In this document: piece by piece, positions 47,501-57,703 of the stretch
Position numbering within the stretch: the first letter of the stretch is position 1
How the letters are laid out: each line of letters opens with the position of its first letter
Source: Arthrobacter sp. H16F315
Lineage (GTDB): Bacteria; Actinomycetota; Actinomycetes; Actinomycetales; Micrococcaceae
DNA length: 64,000 bases
NCBI RefSeq assembly: GCF_024124825.1
Contig: NZ_JAMXSS010000002.1
Span: forward strand, 1,240,001 to 1,304,000
Direction of reading: 5' to 3'
Translations under genes and position numbers: made by a program
The notes under the pieces: generated by a model
Database searches by the model: none
Told to the model about the DNA's origin: nothing
The model's input: only the letters and a program-made list of their open reading frames with translations

Positions 47501-50129
47501 GCCGGACACCACAAAGAGCCCCAAGGGCCCTGACTGGATCCAGATCGGCAACGAGGGCGGCTTCCTGCCGACCCCGGCGGTGGTCCCGGCCCACGAGACG
47601 ACGTGGATCACCGACCCGACCCGGTTCGACGTCGGCAACGTCGACCAGCACTCGCTGCTGCTCGCGCCGGCCGAACGGGCCGACGTGATCGTCGACTTCT
47701 CGGCTTACAAGGGGAAGACGCTGATCCTCTACAACGACGCACCGGCGGCGTTCCCGGGCCGGATCCCCGGCTACGACTACTACACCGGAGGACCGGACAT
47801 GTCCCCGGCCGGCGCTCCGTCGACCCTGCCCGGTTACGGACCCGACACCCGTTCGGTTATGCAGGTCAAGATTTCGAACGCCGCACCCGCGCTCGCCTTC
47901 GACCGGCCGAACACCACGGCCGACCAGATGGGCAAGCTGATGGCGGCTTTCGATCACCACACCGACGCGGCCGGCAACCCCGCCGGCGTCTTCGAGTCCA
48001 GCCAGAACCCGATCGTGGTCGGCCAGGCAGCCTACAACCAGGCCTACGGGAAGAGCTTCGCCAACAGCGGCTACTGCAACGCGGCCGCCAACCCGGCAGC
48101 CAAGTGCGACGGCTTCGCCAGGATCGCCGAGCAAGGAGGAGACACGTTCAAGTTCGACACCCTGTTGGGCCCGCAGCTCAGCATCCCCATTGAGGGCAAG
48201 AGCGTCCACGACGAGATGAACTCGGCTAACTTTGACGAGTGGGGCCGGATGAGCGGCAACATCGGGTTGGAGGCGCCCGGAGCAACACCGTTGTTGCAAA
48301 ACGTGATTCTCTACCCGTTCGTCAACCCCGTCACGGAGAAGCTGGACGGCACCAAGGGCACGAACAGCCTCAACGTGACCCCGATTTCCACCAACGCCGA
48401 CGGCACGCAGATCTGGAAGATCACCCACAACGGCGTGGACACCCACCCGCTGCACTTCCACCTCAACGACGTGCAGGTGTTGAACAGGGTCACCTGGGAC
48501 AACATCATCATCCCGCCCGAACCGACAGAACTCGGCTGGAAGGACACCGTGCGTGTCAGCCCACTGGAGGACACGATTGTGGCGGTCCGTCCCATCGTGC
48601 CGAAACTCCCGTTCGCCATTCCTGACAGCAACCGGCCACTCAACCCGATGATGCCGCTAGGCGCCAAAGGCTCGACGACCGGCCCGAACGGGTCCGAAGC
48701 CGGGTTCAACAACACCGACACAAACGGTAACCCGATAGCCCCGATCAGCAACGACATGACCAACTTCGGCTGGGAGTACGTGTGGCACTGCCACATCCTC
48801 AGCCACGAGGAGATGGACATGATGCGGCCTATCTCGGTCAGCACGCCTCGCACGCTCCCCGACGCGTCGGTGGTCAGCTTCACTCGACCCACCAATGACG
48901 TGCTGCTGAGCTGGACTGACGGGACCCCGGTGTCGATCACCGATCCCACAACCTGGGGCAACGCCAAGAACGAGATCGGCTACAGGATCGAGCGTGCGCC
49001 ACTGACCAACGGCACGGTCGGCGCCTTCGCACAGGTCGGCACCACACTGGCGAACGTCTCCACCTACACCGACAAGACCGCCGGGACCGGGCAGTACGCC
49101 TACCGGGTAACGGCGTGGAACGCGGCGGGGAACACGGTGTCCGCACCGCTGCTTACCGCTTCCACCACGCCGACGGTGACCGCTAGCAGCCCCGCATCCG
49201 GGGCGACCGGGGTGGCGACCAACATCCGGCCGACCGTCACGTTCAACGAAGCCGTCACGGGCGTCAGCAACACCTCGTTCGCGTTGAAGCAGGGCAACAC
49301 GGCCGTTCCGGCTTCGGTGACCTACGACGCGACGACGTTGACGGCCACCCTCGTCCCTACGGCTGCACTGGCCGCTGATAAGCCCTACACCCTCTCGTTG
49401 ACCACGGCCATCAAGAGCGTCTCGGGCGGATCGGTAGCGGCGACGAGTTGGGGCTTCATCACCGGACCCGGCCCGACAGTCACCACCACCAACCCCGCCG
49501 CCGGGGCCACCGGCGTCGGTCTGGGCACGATCTTCGCGCGGACACCGTTGAGTGCAACGTTCAGCGAGGCCGTGACCGGCCTGCCCGCCACCGCCGCCAG
49601 TACGCCCAACTTCACCCTGAAGCTGGGGGCGGCGACCATCGCCTCGAAGGTGACCTACAACGCGATCACCAGGGTCGCCACGTTGACGCCGGACGCTCCG
49701 TTGGCCAGTGACCGCACCTACACGCTGTCCCTGAGCAACGCGGTCAAGGACGTGGCCGGCAACCCGCTCACCGCCAAAACGTGGACCTTCATCACCGGTC
49801 CCGCCCCAGTCGTCACGGCTCGGACCCCGGCGGTCAACGCCACCAGGGTCAGCCGGACGGCGAACATCACCGCCACATTTAGCGAGGCGGTCACCGGTCT
49901 GCCAAACACGGCCACGGCGAACGGGAACTTCACCATCAAGCGGACGTCGAACGGCGCCGCCTTCACCGCAACGGTCAGCTACTCCAGCCTCACCAGGGTG
50001 GCAACGCTGAATCCGACCGGCACGCTGCTGGCCAACACCCAGTACACCGTCACCCTCAGCAGCGGGATCAAGGACACCGCTGGCAACCTGCTAACGCCCG
50101 TCACCTGGAACTTCACAACGGGCAACTAG
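44514..50129 (+). CDS. Giant secreted multicopper oxidase with GxGY repeats and C-terminal Ig-like domains (1871 aa)
   Basis: ATG 44514 follows AGGGGA seven bases upstream; a basic stretch and hydrophobic segment (TAIIVALALLISSFGPLGG) form a signal sequence ending near VAEAAVP. Residues 55-290 resemble the start of a cupredoxin module. Residues about 293-515 hold six units built on GxGYxxxPTVxI (GAGYVVPPT, GSGYTSAPT, GAGYGSAPT). All copper motifs follow: HLH 711-713, HDH 774-776, HPLHFH 1311-1316, and HCH 1425-1427 with H1431 and axial M1436. A fibronectin-like stretch (about 1450-1548) and three Big_5-type Ig domains (from about 1552, 1652 and 1765) end the protein. Multicopper oxidases couple one-electron oxidation to O2 reduction; large ones include Mn(II) oxidases. 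Substrate unknown. The next gene, copCD, fits copper delivery. Confidence 0.9.
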   Translation: MQPSARPPFHRAPRRRLPRTAIIVALALLISSFGPLGGMHNLFRPDVAEAAVPSSATDMTKVPHYFGPYPNWANSPQTLADAMVKISVGTPTPVLFGNPLVERKYATDYAKPTGELGPVLVVLDHTKLPAGTLNDFQSWNQGTAGASPTTSAGNTFYALVLRPTGTAGEYTVVYASNELKVPTPTVSTGEVETYSVPAVTVQKDDVIGFYGQGIPIDTGVPANGDTLSTPASGDPALATNVAPAKDSTVKLGASNYPDFSHDRTYSFGADVTPSITDPGTGAEATAAVDPKTGAISGVTVTSPGAGYVVPPTVEITTAGVTPTTVAKATAKIATGVITSIDVNETGYGFTAPSVTLAGGNPTAGSEAHALASGTVDNLKLTDGGKGYQAQPLVNISKPDLADGEQATGSATMDANGVVTGVGIANAGSGYTSAPTVTVSDASKTAPDQEAKVEATIGVTRIDVTDGGAGYGSAPTVTIADTVGTPDKGASATAKVAVKGSVTDIVVTTPGAGYLTPGIKKFVDTLPGQGEANANDLGQYIPVAVPDTTTYPGTDYYEIAVVQYRMKFHRDLPATLLRGYVQLSTSVVPGKKVALGNANLDPAIPDSPISFSGVDKPHYLGPTIIATKNKPVRVLFRNLLPTGVDGDLFLPVDTSVMGAGAGPSMMTLDPTTKIPVDMAKDEKSVLDGVRNPMCGETPKPTTCYSENRATLHLHGGITPWISDGTPHQWVTPTGENTAYPKGVSVSNVPDMPDPGPGAETFFYTNQQSARMMFYHDHSWGITRLNVYAGEEAGYMITDDTEQKLMAPGGALDGLGMGTSLTIQDKTFVPSAKRMAQLDPTWDPKKWGGEGNLWQPHVYMPAQNPSDPSGMSAFGRWFYGPWFWPPAKDAKYPPMANPYYDPACDPNVADFCEPALIPSTPNNSVGMEAFHDTPVVNGTAYPTTTMDPKTYRFRILNGSDDRFWNLSWYVADPATGTEVALKSSEVSMAQTDPVVTPTPDTTKSPKGPDWIQIGNEGGFLPTPAVVPAHETTWITDPTRFDVGNVDQHSLLLAPAERADVIVDFSAYKGKTLILYNDAPAAFPGRIPGYDYYTGGPDMSPAGAPSTLPGYGPDTRSVMQVKISNAAPALAFDRPNTTADQMGKLMAAFDHHTDAAGNPAGVFESSQNPIVVGQAAYNQAYGKSFANSGYCNAAANPAAKCDGFARIAEQGGDTFKFDTLLGPQLSIPIEGKSVHDEMNSANFDEWGRMSGNIGLEAPGATPLLQNVILYPFVNPVTEKLDGTKGTNSLNVTPISTNADGTQIWKITHNGVDTHPLHFHLNDVQVLNRVTWDNIIIPPEPTELGWKDTVRVSPLEDTIVAVRPIVPKLPFAIPDSNRPLNPMMPLGAKGSTTGPNGSEAGFNNTDTNGNPIAPISNDMTNFGWEYVWHCHILSHEEMDMMRPISVSTPRTLPDASVVSFTRPTNDVLLSWTDGTPVSITDPTTWGNAKNEIGYRIERAPLTNGTVGAFAQVGTTLANVSTYTDKTAGTGQYAYRVTAWNAAGNTVSAPLLTASTTPTVTASSPASGATGVATNIRPTVTFNEAVTGVSNTSFALKQGNTAVPASVTYDATTLTATLVPTAALAADKPYTLSLTTAIKSVSGGSVAATSWGFITGPGPTVTTTNPAAGATGVGLGTIFARTPLSATFSEAVTGLPATAASTPNFTLKLGAATIASKVTYNAITRVATLTPDAPLASDRTYTLSLSNAVKDVAGNPLTAKTWTFITGPAPVVTARTPAVNATRVSRTANITATFSEAVTGLPNTATANGNFTIKRTSNGAAFTATVSYSSLTRVATLNPTGTLLANTQYTVTLSSGIKDTAGNLLTPVTWNFTTGN

Positions 50130-50134
50130 CATTT

Positions 50135-50188
50135 TAGCAACGCTCACCGCCGCCCGGCCCCCAGGCCGGGCGGCGGTGAGCGTTGCTA
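50135..50188 (+). terminator. Perfect 25-bp hairpin between the oxidase and copCD
   Basis: Arms 50135-50159 and 50164-50188 are exact complements with a CCCA loop. It begins five bases after the oxidase stop and ends 40 bases before the copCD start. There is no T tract. It may terminate, partly attenuate or protect the 3' end of the oxidase message. Confidence 0.8.
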
Positions 50189-50228
50189 GCCCCGCATCGG
50201 CACTGCTACCCAGAACGAGGAGACGATC

Positions 50229-51938
50229 ATGTCGAGAGGAACGCCCCATCGGACCCGGGAGCGGGAATCCCGAGCCCGGGGACCCCTGGTCCGGCGGCTC
50301 CTCGGGATGTTGTTCGCAGCGCTCACCCTGGTGCTGGCGGTGCCCGCGGCCCCGGCATGGGCGCACGCCGAGCTTGTATCCACGACGCCGGACGAAGGCG
50401 CCGTGCTGGCCGTTGCGCAGAGATCGGTAGAACTCGCCTTCGACGAGCCGGTCTTCCTGGTCCCCGACGGCTTTCAGCTTTACGACGGCAGCGGGGGTCA
50501 TCGCCCCGTGCCTGTCGAGGCGCTGGACGCGACGGTCCGGGTTACCCTGCCACCGGATCTCGCCGAGGGCAGCTACGTGCTTGGCTGGCGGGTGGTTTCC
50601 GACGACTCGCACCCTGAATCCGGGGTGCTGTCGTTCGCAGTGGGCAGGGCCAGCGCAGCGGTCCCGACCATCGTCGAAAGTGACACCCGGCCGGTGGACG
50701 TCCTGTACGGGGCACTCGGCGCTTTCGGATATCTGGGCTTGTTCTGTCTCGTGGGTTTCACGGTTTTCGACTTGTTTGTTGCCCGCACCACCGCAGCGGG
50801 TCGTCGGCTACCCTGGGTGGCCGCACTCGTCGCTGTTAGCGCCTACGTCGTGCTCGTGCCACTCACCGTGGTGCGGGAGCGAGGGTTGGGTCTCGGCGCG
50901 CTAATGGATCCGGCTCTCGTCCTCACCGGATGGTTCGGGGCTGCCGCGCTGACCCTGGTCCTTGCCGCCTCCGGGGTGGCACTGATGCTGCTGCGGCCAC
51001 TGCTGCCGCGCCGGGAGGGCTTCTGGGTCGGGACGGTGGGAGCCGGAGCGGCGCTGGTCTCGGTGCTGCCTGTCGGCCACACCCGGACCTTCGGACCCAG
51101 CTGGCTGGTGATGGGCGCCGACCTGGTCCACGCCGGGACGGCAGCTGTTTGGCTGGGTGGCCTCGCGGCCCTAGTCATCCACCTCGCCCGCGCCCGACGC
51201 CGGAAGGGCGACGCTGCCGAGGCGGCCGTGGTCCTGGGCAGGTTCTCCACGCTGGCCGGTGGCATCGTTGTCCTGCTGGGCGTCACCGGCGCCGTCCTGG
51301 CCGTGGTGATGGTCGGTTCGGTAGCGGCCCTGGTTGGCAGTTCGTATGGTCTGCTTCTGCTGGCCAAACTTGGCATGGTCGTCATCATTGGCGCACTTGC
51401 GGCGTGGAACCGATTCGGGCTCGTCCCTCGCCTGAAGCGCGAGGGAATCACGGGGAGCGCCTGGCCCCGGCTGGCCCTGGCCATCCGCGTGGAAGCGGTG
51501 GGGGTGGTGCTGGTCGTTGGACTTACCTCGGCCCTGACGCTGCAGAACCCCCGCGCCACCGATAACCCCGCTGAACTGGTTGCGGCGGCAGCCGAGGCAT
51601 CCACTTCAGTCGGCACCCCGGTGCTTGCCGAGCTCGGCACCGGCCACCTGACCGGACGGTTCAGCCCGGGCACGGCAGGGACAAATGTCATCACCTTCGA
51701 CCTCACCGACGCCGGGGGCGCTCCCATCGTGCCCCTCGGCATGCCGCAGGTCAGTGTGGCTGAGCCGAACCTGAGTCTCGGACCGCTGGCCGCCGAGGTC
51801 CAGCCCGGAGAAACGCCGGGCAGCTACCGGGCCGTGGTCGTGTTGCCGGTGGCGGGTCAATGGAAGATCACCGCCGCCGTCCGGGTCAACGAGCTGGAGC
51901 AGCCCGCGGCCGTCGCCGATGTGGTCGTGGTGCGCTGA
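50229..51938 (+). CDS. CopC-CopD-YtkA fusion copper-transport protein
   Basis: A 569-residue membrane protein. The signal peptide ends AWA, so the mature chain begins with His46 (HAELVSTTPDEGAVL), the N-terminal Cu(II) ligand of CopC; a second CopC ligand set is SDDSHPESG (D127, H129). Residues 145-425 contain about eight helices of the CopD permease (VGHTRTFGPSWLVMGADLVH with conserved His). Residues 460-569 are a secreted YtkA-like domain (FDLTDAGGAPIVPLGMPQVS). Such fusions move copper across the membrane or deliver it to secreted copper enzymes. It follows the multicopper oxidase by 100 bases on the same strand, separated by the hairpin, which supports supply of copper to that enzyme. Confidence 0.92.
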   Translation: MSRGTPHRTRERESRARGPLVRRLLGMLFAALTLVLAVPAAPAWAHAELVSTTPDEGAVLAVAQRSVELAFDEPVFLVPDGFQLYDGSGGHRPVPVEALDATVRVTLPPDLAEGSYVLGWRVVSDDSHPESGVLSFAVGRASAAVPTIVESDTRPVDVLYGALGAFGYLGLFCLVGFTVFDLFVARTTAAGRRLPWVAALVAVSAYVVLVPLTVVRERGLGLGALMDPALVLTGWFGAAALTLVLAASGVALMLLRPLLPRREGFWVGTVGAGAALVSVLPVGHTRTFGPSWLVMGADLVHAGTAAVWLGGLAALVIHLARARRRKGDAAEAAVVLGRFSTLAGGIVVLLGVTGAVLAVVMVGSVAALVGSSYGLLLLAKLGMVVIIGALAAWNRFGLVPRLKREGITGSAWPRLALAIRVEAVGVVLVVGLTSALTLQNPRATDNPAELVAAAAEASTSVGTPVLAELGTGHLTGRFSPGTAGTNVITFDLTDAGGAPIVPLGMPQVSVAEPNLSLGPLAAEVQPGETPGSYRAVVVLPVAGQWKITAAVRVNELEQPAAVADVVVVR

Positions 51939-51954
51939 GGCAGGCCGGTCCCAA

Positions 51955-52115
51955 CTTGGCGTGCGACGCCGCCCCGGACGTCCCCCGGGGTGAGGACGCA
52001 AAACTCGTTGCCGCCGGGGCCCTCGCTGGAAACACCCCAGCCGAACGCCGCCGCCCAAAACCGGCCGACTTCGACGGTGGCACCCCGGCTACGCGCGCTT
52101 TCCAGTCCGTGTGTT
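51955..52115 (-). pseudogene. Possible remnant of a VOC-family gene
   Basis: Read on the minus strand without a start codon, one frame gives GATVEVGRFWAAAFGWGVSS followed by EGPGGNEFCVLTPGD. FWAAAFGW and the xGNEFCVL ending are both hallmarks of glyoxalase-like VOC proteins but are normally about 80-100 residues apart, so this would be an internally deleted copy. The intact VOC gene next to it on the same strand is a different member. Low certainty: it rests on short matches. Confidence 0.3.
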
Positions 52116-52203
52116 TCCTCCGGTGGCTGCCGGGTCTCCGGTCCCCGCGGTGTCCACCACGCGAGCTACACCGGGCCGGCGACCGGGCGCACCGGCCAGG
52201 CGC

Positions 52204-52641
52204 TCAGTTTTTCTTCAATTCCTCGGCGAGCATCACGAGGATGCCGCTGGGCCCGCGGACGTACGTGAGCTTGTAGATGTCTTTGTAGGTCGCCACGCCG
52301 CGAAGCGGATAGCAGCCGTGCCTTGCGGCTATTTCCAGGGCCTCGTCGATGTCAGCAACTGAGAACGCGACCCGGTGCATGCCAATCTCGTTGGGACGGG
52401 TGGGCGCCGTCTCGATCGCATCGGGGTGGATGTACTCAAAGAGTTCGAGGCGGCCGTGACCGTCCGGCGTTTCGAGCATGGCCATGTTGGCGTGATTGCC
52501 GTCAAGCCCGACGGCGGTGTCGGTCCAATCGCCGCTGACGGTGTCCCGGCCAACGACCGCGAGACCGAGGTCGGTGAAGAAAGCGATCGCTGCCTCCAAG
52601 TCGCGGACGGCGATGCCGACGTTCTCAAGTCTGATGTTCAT
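52204..52641 (-). CDS. VOC family protein, lactoylglutathione-lyase-like
   Basis: A 145-residue single-domain VOC protein. Order: VGIAVRDLEAAIAFFTDLGL at the start, a middle FEYIHP with a Glu, and HRVAFSVADIDEALEIAARH then GPSGILVMLAEELKKN at the end. Metal-ligand candidates are the His of MHRVAF and Glu of LELFEYI, consistent with a metal-dependent isomerase or dioxygenase. ATG 52641 is preferred to 52650 because the fold starts immediately after it. Function not readable. Confidence 0.82.
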   Translation of the reverse strand: MNIRLENVGIAVRDLEAAIAFFTDLGLAVVGRDTVSGDWTDTAVGLDGNHANMAMLETPDGHGRLELFEYIHPDAIETAPTRPNEIGMHRVAFSVADIDEALEIAARHGCYPLRGVATYKDIYKLTYVRGPSGILVMLAEELKKN

Positions 52642-52714
52642 GCTCTTCACGCTACCGAGCCGGCCCGGTCCAGATCCAGCGGCGACGGGCTACGCGCCAC
52701 CATATAATTCGAGG

Positions 52715-52789
52715 ATGCCAATCACGCGCCTTGACCGAGGCAACTTCATCCAGCCGTACGCCCTCCAGCAGTCCGGAAGCGAGCTGTGA
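52715..52789 (+). CDS. Possible 24-aa leader peptide coupled to the DUF808 gene
   Basis: ATG 52715 opens a 24-codon frame (MPITRLDRGNFIQPYALQQS) whose TGA stop at 52787-52789 overlaps the GTG start of the DUF808 gene by four bases. A perfect -10 TATAAT at 52703-52708 lies seven bases before the ATG, so transcription would begin at or next to the start codon and the leader would be leaderless. No good -35 is visible. It could act by translational coupling, or be a chance frame. Confidence 0.35.
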   Translation: MPITRLDRGNFIQPYALQQSGSEL

Positions 52790-53772
52790 GCGGCGGTCTC
52801 GTCGCCCTGCTGGACGACATAGCAGCCCTGGCCAAGATTGCGGCCGCCTCGGTGGACGACGTCGCAGCCGGAGCGGCCAAGGCGGGGGCCAAGGCAGCGG
52901 GCGTGGTCATTGACGACGCCGCCGTCACCCCGCAGTACGTGTCCGGGGCGGACCCGTCCCGCGAACTGCCGATGATCAAGCGGATCTTCTGGGGCTCGCT
53001 GCGAAACAAACTTTTGATCATCCTGCCGGCGCTGCTGCTCATCAGCGCCTTCATCCCGGGGGTCATTCCGTTCATCCTTATGCTGGGCGGCACCTACCTC
53101 TGCTATGAGGGTGCCGAGAAGGTCTGGCATAAGCTCCGCGGCCACCACGAGGCCGATGAAGAGACGCCGGCGGTCGACCGGGGCCCGGAGGCGGAGGCCA
53201 AGGTCACCAAGGGCGCGATCACTACGGACTTTATCCTCTCCTGCGAGATCATGGTCATCGCGATGAACGAGGTGTCCGCCGAGTCCCTGTGGACCCGGGC
53301 GGTCATCCTGGTGATTGTGGCGCTCGCGATCACGGTGGGCGTGTACGGCGCCGTCGCGCTCATCGTCAAGATGGACGACATCGGCCTGCACCTGACCACC
53401 AAGGAGTCCGCGGGCTCCCAGCGCTTCGGCGAGCTGCTCGTCAAGGGCATGCCCGCCGTCCTGACCACGATCACCGTTATCGGGACGGTCGCCATGCTGT
53501 GGGTCGGCGGCCACATCATGCTCCAGGGGGCCTACGACCTTGGCTGGCACCTGCCGTATGACCTGGTCCACGTCCTGGAAGCTCCCTTCGCCGGGATCCC
53601 GGTGGTGGGCGGCTTCCTGGCCTGGCTTGTGAACACCCTGTGCTCGGCCGTCCTTGGTCTCGCCTGGGGCATCGTCGTCATGGCTCTCCTGCATCCGCTG
53701 CTCAAAGTGCTGCCGTTCGGCAAGAAGGAGGGCGGGCACAAAGAGGGCGACGTCCGCGCCGCGGTCGACTGA
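52786..53772 (+). CDS. DUF808 family membrane protein
   Basis: A 328-residue inner-membrane protein. The amphipathic N-terminus SGGLVALLDDIAALAKIAAA and VIDDAAVTPQYVSGADPSRE are DUF808 hallmarks. There follow IKRIFWGSLRNKLLIILPAL and four more hydrophobic segments, with a conserved GGTYLCYEGAEKVWHKL between helices. E. coli YedI belongs here; function unknown, possibly envelope stress or transport. It starts at GTG 52786, where the short upstream frame ends. Confidence 0.9.
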   Translation: MSGGLVALLDDIAALAKIAAASVDDVAAGAAKAGAKAAGVVIDDAAVTPQYVSGADPSRELPMIKRIFWGSLRNKLLIILPALLLISAFIPGVIPFILMLGGTYLCYEGAEKVWHKLRGHHEADEETPAVDRGPEAEAKVTKGAITTDFILSCEIMVIAMNEVSAESLWTRAVILVIVALAITVGVYGAVALIVKMDDIGLHLTTKESAGSQRFGELLVKGMPAVLTTITVIGTVAMLWVGGHIMLQGAYDLGWHLPYDLVHVLEAPFAGIPVVGGFLAWLVNTLCSAVLGLAWGIVVMALLHPLLKVLPFGKKEGGHKEGDVRAAVD

Positions 53773-53875
53773 GATCCAACCCGGATCAGCCCTCAGAGGA
53801 ACCCCGTCCGTTCCAAGCATCCGGACGTAAACTGAGCCTCGAATCACTTTGTGTGACACGTGGCTTGGAGTTCGG

Positions 53876-55611
53876 ATGCTCTGGAAACTGCTCGTTGAAT
53901 ACTTACAGCCGCAACGGCGGCTGCTGCTCGCCGTCGTCGTCTTCCAGTTGGCGCAATCCATCGCGTCGCTGTACCTGCCCACGCTGAACGCGGACATCAT
54001 CGACCAGGGTGTGGCTAAGGGGGACACCGACTACATCCTGCGCACCGGCGCCGTGATGCTGCTGGTGACCCTGCTGCAGATCGTGTGCGCCATCGCCGCC
54101 GTGTACTTCGGGGCGAAGGCGGCGATGGCGCTGGGCCGGGACGTGCGCGGGGCGATCTTCAGCAAGGTAGCGGCCTTCTCCGAACAGGAGGTCACCCACT
54201 TCGGCGCGCCGAGCCTGATCACCCGCTCCACCAACGACGTCCAGCAGGTCCAGCAGCTGGTGCTGATGTCCGCCACGCTGATGGTCACCGCGCCCATGCT
54301 CAGCATCGGCGGGGTGATCATGGCGATGCGGCAGGACCTGCAGCTGTCCTGGCTGATCGCGGTCAGTGTGCCGGTGCTGCTGGTCGCCGTGGGGCTCATC
54401 ATCATCCGGATGGTGCCGCTGTTCCGGCTGATGCAGACCCGGATCGACACCGTAAACCGGGTGCTCCGCGAACAGCTCACCGGCATCCGGGTGGTGCGGG
54501 CCTTCGTCCGCGAGGACGTGGAGAGCGCCCGCTTCGGCCGGGCCAACGCGGACGTCACAGACACCGGACTGCGCGCCGGCCGCCTGATGGCGCTCGCGTT
54601 CCCTACCGTGATGCTGGTGCTGAATGTCTCCTCCGTGGCCGTGATCTGGTTCGGCGCGTTCCGGATCCAGGACGGCTCCATGCAGGTGGGCACCATGATC
54701 GCGTTCCTGAGCTACCTGATGCAGATCCTGATGTCCGTTATGATGGCGACGTTTATGGCGATCATGATCCCGCGCGCCGCGGTCTCGGCCGACCGGATCG
54801 GGAAGGTGCTCGGGACCGAGTCCAGCGTCCGCCCGCCGGAGCATCCGGTCGACTTTTCCGGCCGCACCGGCCGCGGTGAGCTTCAGATGCGCAACGTCGG
54901 TTTCGCCTACCCGGGTGCCGAACGGCCGGTCCTGTCCGGGATCAGCTTCACCGCCCGCGCGGGGCAGACGACGGCGATCATCGGTGCCACCGGTTCCGGC
55001 AAGACCACCCTGGTGAACCTGATGCCGCGGCTCTTCGACGCCACCTCCGGTTCGGTCCGGATCGACGGCGTGGACGTGCGCCAGCTGCACCCGGACCTGC
55101 TCTGGGGGCACATCGGCCTGGTCCCGCAGAAGCCCTACCTGTTCTCCGGGACCGTCCGCAGCAACCTGCTTTACGGCAAACCCGACGCCACGGAGGATGA
55201 AATGTGGCAAGCGCTGTCCATTGCGCAGGCGGAGGACTTTGTCCGGGAGATGGACGGCGGGCTGGATGCGGCCATCTCCCAGGGCGGCACCAACGTCTCC
55301 GGCGGGCAACGGCAGCGGATCGCGATCGCCCGGGCGCTGGTGAAACGGCCCGAGCTGTACATCTTTGACGACTCCTTTTCCTCGCTGGACACCGCCACCG
55401 ATGCCCGGCTGCGGCGGGCGCTCAAGGAGCACACCGCCGGCGCCACCCTGGTGATCATCGCCCAACGGGTCTCCAGCATTGTGGACGCGGACCAGATCCT
55501 CGTCGTCGACGACGGCAGGATCGTCGCGGACGGCACGCACGAGGAGCTGTTGGAGGCCTCGGAGACGTACCAGGAGATTGTGAACTCCCAGCTCGCAGCG
55601 GAGGAGGCAGC

Positions 55612-55615
<4 letters not shown>
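53876..55615 (+). CDS. ABC exporter half-transporter, subunit with degenerate ATP site
   Basis: A 579-residue type IV ABC exporter: six helices (1-310) with the intracellular loop motifs (REQLTGIRVVRAFVREDVES), then the ATPase with Walker A GATGSGKTT, signature TNVSGGQRQRIAIARAL and Walker B LYIFDDSFSSLD. The residue after the Walker B Asp is Asp rather than the catalytic Glu, as in the degenerate subunit of heterodimeric exporters such as TM287/288 or BmrCD. ATG 53876 follows GGAG; nine upstream codons are excluded. Its stop overlaps the partner gene by four bases. It probably exports a drug, lipid or peptide. Confidence 0.92.
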
Positions 55616-57651
<2,036 letters not shown>

Positions 57652-57703
57652 AGGGCGACGATCGAACTCAATCGTAGAGCGCCTCAGAGCTCGCTGCCGG
57701 CGT

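Noticed and set aside
45927..48461. 844-codon minus-strand frame inside the multicopper oxidase gene
   Set aside because: Antisense shadow of a strongly supported gene; the product is Arg/Val/His-rich with no recognisable motif.
53903..55540. 545-codon minus-strand frame opposite the ABC exporter gene
   Set aside because: Antisense shadow; sequence is a chain of His/Asp/Gln/Gly codons complementary to membrane-helix codons.
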